Shown piece by piece: positions 46,622-58,414 of a stretch of DNA of 64,000 nucleotides. Numbering within the stretch: the first letter of the stretch is position 1; each line of letters opens with the position of its first letter. Made by a program: the position numbers and the translations under genes. Under the pieces are notes generated by a model. That model saw nothing but the letters and a program-made list of their open reading frames with translations. It did no database searches and had not been told where the DNA came from. The stretch is from Littorina saxatilis. Its lineage: Eukaryota > Mollusca > Gastropoda > Littorinimorpha > Littorinidae. The stretch spans positions 1,456,001 to 1,520,000 of the forward strand of contig NC_090261.1 of NCBI RefSeq assembly GCF_037325665.1. The letters run 5' to 3'.

Positions 46622-46705
46622 GACAGACACACATACACCACGACCCTCGTTTCGATTCCCCCTCGATGTTAAAATATTTAGTCAAAACTTGACTAAATAT
46701 AAAAA
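45841..46705 (+). repeat. 0.86 kb interspersed repeat family, copy C
   Basis: Complete copy from AAGTCGCGTAAGGCG to CTTGACTAAATAT. It belongs to the sequence variant shared with copy D (GCAAGACCGTATACTCGTAG and GAAGGATAGCACGC). Confidence 0.92.
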
Positions 46706-47280
46706 CAAACATCGATACATGAGGTTATGAAGGCGAGGGAGCAGAATGTTTCTGACGAAGAATAATTATGAATTAATTGGTATGAGCGCGGAGGGATGGA
46801 TTTGGGTGACAGAGTGAGATAAGGGACACATAACTGAATGCAATAGACGAAAACTCCAAATACTGGACAATATTTACACATGCAAAAGACCGCAGAAATA
46901 TTGAAGCCATTAATCGCATTGTGCCAAGGTCACTCGAAGAGCTGATTGAAGTGTCCGAGAGCGGCCAATTAATATCAATCACTGATCTGTAAGCCGCAGT
47001 ACAATATCGGCCTTAATCTGGGCTTGTGGTTAGTGATTGATGATGGCTGTTATACATGTTTCCCTTCAGAACACAGTCCCTCAATGGCTGCTGTCATGGT
47101 GATAAGTTGGGCCATGCAGCATGTCTGGCCCCAGCTTCCGATGGCAGTATAAACACTATATGACAGTGATGAAGAGGTATGGCTGTGTGTCACGTGCTGA
47201 GTCTTTATTGGTCAAGCCTGTACATGCTGCTACCTTCAAACAATCTACTTCCTTCAGCAAACGATCAAGCTTTGCAAGGC

Positions 47281-47285
<5 letters not shown>

Positions 47286-47338
<53 letters not shown>

Positions 47339-47380
47339 GCAGACAGACAGGCAGAGAGACAGACAGACAAAGACATAGAG

Positions 47381-47433
<53 letters not shown>

Positions 47434-47450
47434 GGGGGGGGGGGGGCGGG
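47286..47450. repeat. GA / GACA microsatellites
   Basis: (GA)n, (GACA)n, (GA)n and a G run. The open Ser/Leu-rich and Arg/Glu-rich frames over it are artefacts. Confidence 0.95.
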
Positions 47451-47640
47451 GAGAGGGATGGCTGTGCTCACTACTAATGGGAGCGATGATGTGCTGGTAA
47501 TATCTAAACATCAAAGCAATATTTAAAGCATACTGACGCCTGGAGAGAAAAAAAAGAAAAGAAACGAAGGATGAAAAAGAACCGTACCAAACTGACCAAT
47601 TCAATTTCACCCTCACTGAAGCTATTAACTCCTCAGTTGG

Positions 47641-47644
<4 letters not shown>

Positions 47645-47718
<74 letters not shown>
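47645..47718. repeat. CA microsatellite
   Basis: About 35 CA units. Confidence 0.97.
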
Positions 47719-47719
<1 letters not shown>

Positions 47720-48059
47720 TCACTCACCCACACATATACACACTACTTATAGAAACAAAAGAAAAAGAGAAAAAAGAAACAAATGAAAAGACAAAGGGAA
47801 AAATTAACATCGACACTTGAATTTCACAAGTGATCGGTGCAGGTCAATTGTCGCAGTATACATTATACAAACAGTGCGTTCTATTTTCGCTACGGTGCTG
47901 TTTTGAGAGATGCGGGTTGCACGTCATTGGAGTGCAAAGTGAACAAGAAAATTGGTTGATTAAAATCAACAGGGCCCAAAGCTGTATTTTAAAAGGACAC
48001 ATGTTTTATTTGGTTACATGTGTTGCAGAGTGTTTGAAACGGCGGTGTTACTGAATGTA

Positions 48060-48438
48060 GGCGGGGATGTAGCCGGCTCAGTCGGTAGCGCGCTGGATTT
48101 GTATCCAGTTGGCCGCTGTCAGCGTGAGTTCGTCCCCACGTTCGGCGAGAGATTTATTTCTCAGAGTCAACCGGCTTTGTGTGCAGACTCTCCTCGGTGT
48201 CCGAACACCCCCGTGTGAACACGCAAGCACAAGACCAAGTGCGCACGAAAAAGATCTTGTAATCCATGTCAGAGTTCGGTGGGTTATAGAAACACGAAAA
48301 TACCCAGCATGCTTCCTCCGAAAGCGGCGTATGGCTGCCTAAATGGCGGGGTAAAAACGGTCATACACGTAAAATTCCACTCGTGCAAAAACACGAGTGT
48401 ACGTGGGAGTTTCAGCCCACAAACGCAGAAGAAGAAGA
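48060..48438 (+). mobile_element. tRNA-derived SINE with GAA tail
   Basis: The tRNA-like head has AGCCGGCTCAGTCGGTAG and GTGAGTTCGTCCCC. The body ends AGCCCACAAACGCAGAAGAA. ACTGAATGTA flanks it at 48050-48059 and 48439-48448. Confidence 0.88.
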
Positions 48439-48484
48439 ACTGAATGTAAAGTGGTACCTGCGGTAAAAGGATACCAAAGGAAAA

Positions 48485-48922
48485 GGGTGGCCGAGTGGTA
48501 AGTGCACTTGCCTCGGAAGCGAGAGGTTGCGAGTTCGACCCTGGGTCGGGGCGTAAGCAATTTTCTTCCCCCTTTCCTAACCTAGGTGGTGGGTTCAAGT
48601 GCTAGTCTTTCGGATGAGACGAAAATCCGAGGTCCAATCGTGTACACTACATTGGGGTGTGCACGTTAAAGATCCCACGATTGACAAAAGGGTCTTTCCT
48701 GGTAAAATTGTATAGGCATAGATAAAAAATGTCCACCAAATACCTGTGTGACTTGGAATAATAGGCCGTGAAAAGTAAATATTCGCCGTAATGACTTGAG
48801 ATTTACTGGCCGATGTGAATGCGTGATATAATGTGTAAAAAATTTCATCTCACACGGCAGAAATTAATATGTAAAGCGCTTAGAGAACGTCAAGCGCTAT
48901 ATAAATCTCCCAAATAAATAAA
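48485..48922 (+). mobile_element. tRNA-derived SINE with a V-domain-like core
   Basis: The head has TGGCCGAGTGG (A box) and GAGTTCGACCC (B box). The core reads CGGATGAGACG...CCGAGGTCC...GTTAAAGATCCCA, close to the V-SINE core as I remember it. The tail is TGTAAAGCGCTTAGAG...AGCGCTATATAAAT. Confidence 0.82.
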
Positions 48923-49544
48923 TTGGGACCAGCCAAGAGTGTTGGAATATTGCACGAGGGGTGTCTTGACAGGCACATTAGAAGAAATAATAATGAAAGT
49001 GACAAAAGAAGATTTTTTTCAAGCGAGGTGTCCACTTATTGGAGAGACAAAGGAGAAAATCAACATCGACACTTGAATGTCACAATGGGTTGGTGCAAGT
49101 AAATATTCCCAGTATACATTATACAAACAGTGCGTTTTATTTTGGCTACGTTGCTGTTTTGAGAGATGCGGGTTGCGCGTCATTGGAGCCAAACTGAACA
49201 AATCCACGGCGTGCGTGTAACGTAGGCTACTAAAAGCCGCCCGCTCCAATCGCTTAAACATCGATCAATTATTCATGGGAAGAAATTCCCTGATCACGTC
49301 CCGAGTTGTGTCCCGAGTGCCGTGATTGTGTTTCCTACAGGTGAAAACGTAACATGCAGGCTGTGGTGCGGAGACCGTAATGGCTTCTTCCTCTGCCACA
49401 AATAGCACCCACATTTGCTCGTTTGTTTTGTGTAGAAGCCAAACAGAATGCATGAAAAGCATTCCAAGTGGCATTATAAAAAGGAGAGAACATTAAGAGT
49501 CACTGTCATTTTTCTTTTTCCTTTTTTTATGGGGGCTTTCGGCT

Positions 49545-49610
49545 TTTTACATTTAGTCAAGTTTTGACTAAATGTTTTAACATAGAGGGGGAATCGAGAC
49601 GAGGGTCGTG

Positions 49611-49689
<79 letters not shown>

Positions 49690-50430
49690 GATTCAGACCA
49701 AACTACTGGACCGATCTTTATGAAATTTTACATGAGAGTTCCTGGGAATGATATCCCCGGACGTTTTTTTCTTTTTTTCGATAAATACCTTTGATGACGT
49801 CATATCCGGCTTTTTGTAAAAGTTGAGGCGGCACTGTCACACCCTCATTTTTCAATCAAATTGATTGAAATTTTTATAAAGCAATCTTCGACAAAGCCCG
49901 GACATTCAGCTTGGTGGCTTAAAAATTAATTAATGACTTTGGTCATTAAAAATCTGAAAATTGTAAAAAAAACACTTTGTTTTATAAAACGATCCAAATT
50001 TACGTTCATCTTATTCTCCATCATTTTCTGATTCCAAAAACATATAAATATGTTATATTTGGATTAAAAACAAGCTCTGAAAATTAAAAATATAAAAATT
50101 ATGATCAAAATTAAATTTTCGAAATCAATTTAAAAACACTTTCATCTTATTCCTTGTCGGTTCCTGATTCCAAAAACATATAGATACGATATGTTTGGAT
50201 TAAAAACACGCTCAGAAAGTTAAAACGAAGAGAGGTACAGAAAAACGTGCTATCCTTCTCAGCGCAACTACTACCCCGCTCTTCTTGTCAATTTCACTGC
50301 CTTTGCCACGAGCGGTGGACTGACGATGCTACGAGTATACGGTCTTGCTGAAAAATTGCATTGCGTTCAGTTTCATTCTGTGAGTTCGACAGCTTGACTA
50401 AATGTAGTATTTTCGCCTTACGCGACTTGT
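49545..50430 (-). repeat. 0.86 kb interspersed repeat family, copy D
   Basis: Reverse-oriented complete copy with a long GT/CA tract (49614-49684). Confidence 0.92.
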
Positions 50431-50846
50431 TAAAATTGAACTTGCGTCGCACACGCCTCAAACAAAGGCGAACAAGAACAACAAATAAAACAAATGTCTG
50501 AAAATGAATAAAAGAAAATGAACAAATAAACAGATACTGACAAAAAAATTACCACATTATTTGCAATTATTTATAATAAAATAATAATCATACGGTAGCG
50601 CCGACCAAACGTTTAGCGTCCAGGGGTAAATTCTTCTCGACCCCGCCTCTTGACACCACACACACTTGCAATCCATGACGATGTTCTGTTCTTACTCAGA
50701 CGATTTACAAAAAGCATACACATTAGGCACGATGAAATGACAGAATATAATTGTTGACAGATCCAGTGTTTTATTCATTGCTAAATCTAATTGCTGACAC
50801 AGAGCAGCTTTAGAACTGCATGATAATTATAGAAACGACAATAAAC

Positions 50847-51732
50847 AAGTCGCGTAAGGCGAAATTACTACATTTAGTCAAGCTGTGGAACTCACAGAAT
50901 GAAACTGAACGCACTGCATTTTTTGACAATGACCGTAGTCCGCCGCTTGTGCATAACGGAGTGAAACTGACGAGCCTGTTCAGCGCGGTAATGGTTTCGC
51001 TGTGCTGCATAGCACGCTTTTCTGTACCTCTCTTCGTTTTAACTTTCTGAGCGTGTTTTTAATCCAAACATATCATATCTATATGTTTTTGGAATCAGGA
51101 ACCGACAAGGAATAAGATGAAATTGTTTTTAAATCGATTTCGGAGATTTAATTTTGATCATAATTTTTATATTTTTAATTTTCAGAGCTTGTTTATAATC
51201 CAAATATAACATATTTATATGTTTTTGGAATCAGGAAATGATGTAGAATAAGATGAACGTAAATTTGGATCGTTTTATATATATATAAAAAATATATATT
51301 ACAATTTTCAGATTTTTAATGACCAAAGTCATTAATTAATTTTTAAGCCACCAAGCTGAAATGCAATACCAAAGTCCGGCCTTCGTGACGTCGAAGATTG
51401 CTTTATAAAAATTTCAATCAATTTGATTGAAAAATGAGGGTGTGACAGTGCTGCCTCAACCTTTACAAAAAGCCGGATATGACGTCATCAAAGGTATTTA
51501 TCCAAAAAAAGAAAAAAACGTCCGGGGATATCATTCCCAGGAACGCTCATGTCAAATTTCATAAAGATCGGTCCAGTAGTTTGGTCTGAATCGCTCTACA
51601 CACACACACGCACAGACAGACAGACAGACAGACAGACACACACACACACACACACACACATACACCACGACCCTCGTCTCGATTCCCCCTCTATGTTAAA
51701 ACATTTAGTCAAAACTTGACTAAATGTAAAAA
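50847..51732 (+). repeat. 0.86 kb interspersed repeat family, copy E
   Basis: Complete copy with CAGA and CA tracts at 51598-51660. Confidence 0.92.
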
Positions 51733-52028
51733 CCGACGAATTGGAAAATGTGACGAATGGTAAATCTTGCTAAACGGCAGTCTGTGTGATGCAAGGAAGG
51801 ATATAATGTGTGTGAATTCAACCAGGAACTAGCTGAAATTCGATATGTCCAAAACTCCATTATAGAAACAGGAAATGACGTCTGTTCGGGGAAATGTTCG
51901 GGGAAAACACGCACGCATACGCACAAAGCCACAGGCAGACAGGCAGACAGATAGACACGCACACACACACACGCACACGCACACACACACACACACACAC
52001 ACGCGAACACGCACGCAAGCACACACAC

Positions 52029-52069
<41 letters not shown>

Positions 52070-53489
52070 GACTCAGAAAACGCTTACCAGCAATACCAGT
52101 CTTAGCATCCGTAGGTGTTGGCACTACGATCACAAATCAGACATTTACGGGATGACTACATGCATGACAGCAGAACACGAGACTTAATTGTCCCTCTCAG
52201 AATCACACTACTCAGGTAGTACGTGTGTATCCCCCTTCAAGCCGTGACGAAGGTAAAACCTTTTCCGAACAAAGTGAAACCTCTTCTCGACAAAGACGTC
52301 ACTGTACACAGAGTGAGTGCAGACACACAAGAGATCGAGTCGAGTCCAACGTGTCGAGATATTGAAAGGAGGAGAGTGTGGCACCTCGGGCCCTCACACT
52401 GTTCTACTGGCTCCTACCTCTACCATCGATCTCAGTCAGCTCAGAGTGGCGCAAGGTGAACTCTCTATAAGCTTATTGAAGTGAAATGAAAAGCCATATT
52501 GACGCCGCCTTCAATGCTGTCTGTGGCATGGCACAACTGTGCTTGGTGTGCTCCTCACTATCTCTCTTTGCCTTCACTTCTGCAGACTAAACCTTCAAAC
52601 AAATCCACATTGAAAAGACAACCTGCACTGCACTATTTTCCTCTCTGGCACTGCATGCTGCCTTTTGGTCGACTTACTCAGAGGCCTTGGTGCACCATGT
52701 CACACAGCTAACGCTTTAACACAAGATGAGCTCCGGTATACATTCATCGACAGTGCAAGTCACACTGACCTGTTTTAATCACACTGAGAATTTCTTTTAG
52801 TCGTGCTATATGCACCACCACTGCCAGCATTATTTAATGCAAATCCTATGCACTTTCTGAACTGGCATGTAAGATAAACACAAATGCATTTTAGAGGAAA
52901 CTCACAGACATGTACTTTAAAGATATTAATAAAGTTGAACGTGACATGGGCAACAACAAATCCAGGGAGCGTTTCAGTTTATGTTTGTTCAATGGCACAA
53001 CTGAGCACAGGATCGCGAAAAATATCAGTAAACCGTGCCAACAACAATGTTCTGCCAGTAGGATATTGCCCAGATGAAAAGAGATTGGAGGGGGGGTGTG
53101 TGTGTGTGTTGGAGTATATAAGTACAAAAAGGAAAGGTCAAGGAAAGTTATCGCGAATAACCATGCACATGTCGTATGGCCAAATGGTTCCGGGAGGACA
53201 TTGACTTTAAAGAACAGAAATGACAGAGAGACAATGCGTGTCGCTGTAAATACCCCGTAACGAATCAAAAGCGGCAAGTCAGCAACTGACCAAATATCAA
53301 ACCACCCCTGTCTAACTGTAGGTTTGCTTTCAATTGTTTGTTCCTTGCTTTTGTGACGTGCAAGTGGTCGCCTGTTGTACTGGTCACGCCAACACACGCC
53401 ATGCCAGACAACCACAGGATGTCTAAACCTCAACTCAACCGGTGAACCCTCAAATGTAAGATTTTGTTTATGAGCAAGCATACGCCTCG
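51733..53489. other. Intergenic; CA microsatellite, no supported gene
   Basis: A CA-rich tract at 51956-52067. A minus-strand ATG followed by MLRLVLL and a GTAAGC donor near 52086-52110 could be a leader exon, but nothing continues it. Confidence 0.4.
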
Positions 53490-53770
53490 ATCAACACAGT
53501 TATGACATAAAACTACCAAAAAGTGTTGCTGATCACCAACATATGATCAACACAGTTATGACATAAAACTACCAACAAGTGTTTCTTATCACCAACATAT
53601 GATCAACACAGTTATGGCATAAAACTACCAACAAGTGTTTCTTATCACCAACATATGATCAACACAGTTATGACATAAAACTACCAACAAGTGTTTCTTA
53701 TCACCAACATATGATCAACACAGTTATGACATAAAACTACCCAACGTGTTGCTGATCACCAACATATGAG
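53490..53770. repeat. Tandem repeat of about 55-58 bp, five copies
   Basis: ATGATCAACACAGTTATGAC plus ATAAAACTACCAACAAGTGT recur in order. Confidence 0.92.
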
Positions 53771-54661
53771 CTGACAGTTTGACTGACAATGTTCAGAGCA
53801 TGTCACTGTAGAAATGCAATTTAACAAAATGTGTTTTGTTTTGTTCGTAGAGGAACAAGAAACGGCGTTAATGCTACATAATGCTACATAATGCTACATA
53901 ATGCTAGGGAACACAGGTGATTGCTTTGATCCATCGTTCCTTCTACATTTCATTTTCATTCGCGAAATCTTGCGGTGCGAGTAGCTCCCACAGAAATGAG
54001 CAAGAACAGGATATTTCTAAGTTAAAAACTCGCATGCCATCATAGGTTTCTCGGGATGTCGACCCACAATGAAAAAACAGAATAGTTAGTATTGCTTACC
54101 CCTACATAAGGATCACACCTGGGCGGAAAACTAGTCCATTCTGTGTCCGCGACTCTGACCCCGTCGCCGCGGAGAGCGTGGAACGAATATAGACCAAACG
54201 ACAATAGACCAAACGAAGAACAGTTAACAGGTGAATTTGCTGAGGTGATATTTGACTTGTGATGTATACAATCAGAATGACACGGTTTGGTTTTTAGTTG
54301 AAAGTTGACACGTACTGGGATTGCCTTGTTGATACAAGAAAGTAGTGTGCTACGGTTTTCACGAGATATACTGAGGTAAGCCATCCATTATTGTTATTTA
54401 TTTATTCTTCCTTTCACCGATGGTGTTCTCTTATCTGTACCAACTTTAAATTGAAGATTGTTCCATTAAGTCAAACAACACTTCTTTACTTTTGGCACAG
54501 CATGTTAAAATGGACTGAAATGAACGGCATCAGTAAAATACTTTGTCCTTCTTATCCGCTATAAACGGTACCAGCCACAAACACGGCATACTGTTGTACT
54601 TAACTTGTACCTGTGTGACCGTCCCACCTCCCCTCCTACAAAGCACGCCAGGTGAACGTCA
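53771..54661. other. Sequence left of the Academ-like element
   Basis: A triple TAATGCTACA run near 53870. A minus-strand open frame (54384-54096) ends at a GGG/GTAAGC donor, but I recognise nothing in it. Confidence 0.35.
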
Positions 54662-55178
54662 CAATAGGCTAGGCAGATTTTATCAGATTTCACCTCCTGT
54701 GTGAACAAATTGCTATAAAATTTATTTCACCTTTTTTGTACTCTACATGCATCCATTGATCAGGTAAAACAGAGTTGGCCAACGTTTTCCCATGCGAACT
54801 ATATTTTTGAAGCTTTTAAAGAATGATGACAACTGCGCAATAACGGTATTCCGAATATGCTCCGTCCCTCACTTCTCACGTCTATAACATGTCTTATTTT
54901 AAGGGATGTGCCATATGTCACTCATATAATATGTAAGAAAAGCACATTCAGTTGATAAATCGGTTCAATTGTATTTATTTAGCGCGAAATAACGTAGCCG
55001 AAGCTCAAATCTAGCGCATTTGGTGTGGTTTCACAGGGCGCGTCTCCCGGGTCGCGTTTGACAGGTATGTGAGTTGACAATTACTGTGCTGATATTCTCC
55101 CTTCTTTACCCGTTACTGTTGCAATACACATGTGAACATGCACACGCACACTCTATTCAACATGACCTCGTACTTACG

Positions 55179-58100
55179 CTAAAGCCCGTCTTCATCGTCT
55201 GATGTACCGACACAGGCAACCTCGGTCACAGTGTTGGCACAGCTCTCCCCTCTGCACTCTCCACAGCCAGACGTACACACGAGGCCGTGTTTTCGGCATG
55301 AACATCTTGCTGTTCGACACTCTGTCTTGCAATTGCATCGGATGACATCGAGTAAATCACCAGGAGCAGCAGCAATGTCAATGAGAATAGGAAGCATGGC
55401 GCCTTGAACAATCTCCCATCCCCAGTCCATCGGATCCAGGAGGAACTGTTCTTGATGCAAGTGCATCCATTCTTGCACCTGGAAGTATGTTCTCATGGAA
55501 TGGAATTTAGCTGCTGCTGATGTAGGTGGGAGTTTGCAGGGCTGAAACGATGAGGTACATGTAGAGACTTTCTGCATGTACTTGATGTAGCGGAGGAAGT
55601 TCAAAGTGTCTCTTTCCTTTCCCCCATAGAGTTCTACAAAGGCCCTTTCTCCTGCTCCTATCAGCTCATCAGTGTCTCTGCAAGGACTGGCGCTGAAGAC
55701 ATGGGCCTGCTGCACGAACACTGTTGACTGGGTCAATTTCTTTAAACACACTGGTTTTCCAATCCCGAATGGACTGCTAATTGTATCGCATCCACCAAAG
55801 GCGTGCGCAAACAGGATGTTCTCACAAACTTGAGATCCAAGAACAGTCTGGACTTTTCTGATGTCCCACACTTTTGCAGCTGATTTTGCTGTCGATGATC
55901 TCACTGATGTGAAGAAGACGGGGCAGTGATCTGGCGTAAGATGGTACAACAGAAGGATGAGCAGATCGGTGTCCTCGCCAACCAGAATCACGTTTCCCTT
56001 CCTTGCCAAATCCAGAGAAGTCTTTACGACGAGCCTATCAGCATCACCAGTTGCATGGACAGTGTCAAAGCCGTGCTGTGAAAAACGGGAACTAAGGAGG
56101 TTGATGAACCGCTGTTTGTTGTTTGGATTCGTCAGGAAGCGCTCCTTTGGTTCCCACAGGACCATGTCACCCTCAAAAGTGATGGCACATGCTGTATTGG
56201 CTCTGCTTGTTCTTCGCAAATGGGCTGCATCTTTGGTGGTAGGTCCGCAGCTGTATCCATCAAAAACAACAGTTCCTTTGCCAAAATGACGAATGAGAAA
56301 GTCTACGTAACTCTGAGTAAGCTGGTTGTATGTTGAACCACGGCACCAGGGCAGAAGGTGCAACAGCAAGCCACCATCGATGACATATGTTACATCATCA
56401 GGAATAACACCATTTACCTGCTTTGTTGAAGTCCAGATGTAAGTTGCCAGTGCAGCCTTGGTACCTTGTCTTGGCAGACCACCCGAATCAAACAGCGATG
56501 CTGGGACACTGCACATCTCAAAGGCAAAGGCGTCCTCAAGACATCCGTTGGTGTTCTTCACAGTTGTCACTAGTCTCTGGAACAACAGCATGGAGTCAAC
56601 ATGTACTAGATCATCATGCAGATTGGACGACTTGGCTTTCAGAGCCATGGTTACAGCTTGATCCTTCTTTTTAAAGGTGAAATCCACAACATTATTTCCG
56701 ATCATGCTGCTCAGAATCTTGTTTCCTACGCCTTTTGCTTGTTCTGCATTCACAGTAGCTTCAGCTTCTTTTCCGCTTGAAATGGATCGGAGGGCTGTAT
56801 CCACAGTGAAAGGGTTCCTATCAAGCAGATATCTCAAGATCAGCTGAATGTCTGTGTGATCTCGCTTCTGCCTTGCCACGCTCAACTCTTTGTGCTGCGT
56901 TTGTTGCTCGCTAGAACGGAATGCAACGTCTGTGACAGACTGCATTGCGTCGTGGATTTCTGCACAGGCAGGCATACACAGTAGCCAAACAAGTCGTTCT
57001 GCCTCCCCCATTCCAGTACCCCGAGTGAGACCACCATTGCTTTTCACAGACCGCATGAGTACTTGCTCAATTGCAAGATCAGTAGAAATCCCTGCCCAGA
57101 AACGATTAGTTCTTCTCACGACATGATGGCCTCTGCTGAAGAACGCGTGCACTTCTGGGTGGGTATCCTGAAGATCAAGCATCTGTTGAAGATACAGCCA
57201 GCCAGACTTTGTGTAATTGTTGTGTCCAGATGCTGCAAGAAACGGCAACATGTCCTGAACAGATTCCAAGTGAAGTTTGAAATTGCCAGTTCTTTCCGCT
57301 TTTATTGACTTTCGAAGAATTTCAATCATTTGCATGTACTGAATCCATAACGCCGCCGTTCTGTTGCTGGATAGCATTTCCTTTTGTTGGACTAGCTTGC
57401 TGTTAATGAGAGGGACGACTTCATGTCTGATAGCTTCATCAGTCGATACGCTGCCCGCAAAGAGATCTTGCAGGAGTTTCTTAGCTGTGTTCAAATCGTC
57501 ATGACCCAGGTCCTCCACTAGATGCCCATCAAGTTCGCTGCGTTCTGGTGACAGCTCCAAAACTGCAGCAAGAGATGCGCCTTCAGACTCCTCTTCTTCG
57601 TCTCTGTTGGATTCTTCTTCCTCTGGGCAAAACAAAATTTGAGGGACCTGGAAAGCGTCTGCCATCAGAAGGGCATGAAGCGCAGAATCAGTGAGCAAAT
57701 GTGCCCGGATCGCTCGTGCGTAGGCTTTCCCAGTCAGCATATGTACAACTGCATTTGGAGCAAATGGCACCTCGAGCAGTTCCTGGAGACCAGATCCCGC
57801 CATCAAATAGCCTATTGTGCCCAGGAAGCTCATCTGAAGATGGAAAGTTCCGAGACGCAAGATGAGATTTTGCAACTCACTGTCGGCATTCTCACTTCTG
57901 GTGATTGAAAGTGCTTTTATGTAGAGCGGCTGGTCAAAGGTCAAGATGGGAGCAACCTTGTTCTTGAAAGCTTGACCACAAACAAACTTCAGCGTGGAAT
58001 AGATGCATGACATGTCAGTGGAACTAAGATCAATCATTGGTAAGAAGATGAAACTTGACTTCCCAGGATGTTCTCCGTCGTGCATCATTTGCATCATTCC

Positions 58101-58316
58101 ATTCCACAGTGGGCACGGCGACTTCAGCGGCCATGAAATTGTCCATAACAGGTCAAGGTTGACAGTGTCGTCGTCCGATTGGATGGTGGGAGTTTCGTGG
58201 AAGACCAATGCTTTCAGTCCTGCCCAATCAGACCTGAAAAAGAAGCATGGAAACTAAATTCAAATGTCTCTTACTTACCCACATTTTTCTCACTATGTCT
58301 GTCTCTCTCTTTCTCT

Positions 58317-58414
<98 letters not shown>

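Larger units (their letters stand above)
47800..49205. repeat. 150-bp direct repeats flanking the SINE pair
   Basis: 47805-47945 and 49050-49190 share AACATCGACACTTGAAT, TATACATTATACAAACAGTG and GAGAGATGCGGGTTGC in order. Confidence 0.75.

Noticed and set aside
47179-47715. Arg/Glu- and Ser/Leu-rich open frames
   Set aside because: Translations of GA, GACA and CA microsatellites.
48060-48130. tRNA gene
   Set aside because: tRNA-like head of a SINE with a GAA tail and a 10-bp target duplication.
48485-48555. tRNA gene
   Set aside because: Head of the V-domain-like SINE; acceptor stem does not close.
52086-52110. Leader exon encoding MLRLVLL
   Set aside because: Only seven codons before a donor and no downstream exon in phase could be found.
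51829-52187. His/Thr- and Cys/Val-rich open frames
   Set aside because: CA microsatellite translations.
55957-57908. Plus-strand open frames inside the transposon
   Set aside because: Antisense shadows of the 3 kb nuclease exon.
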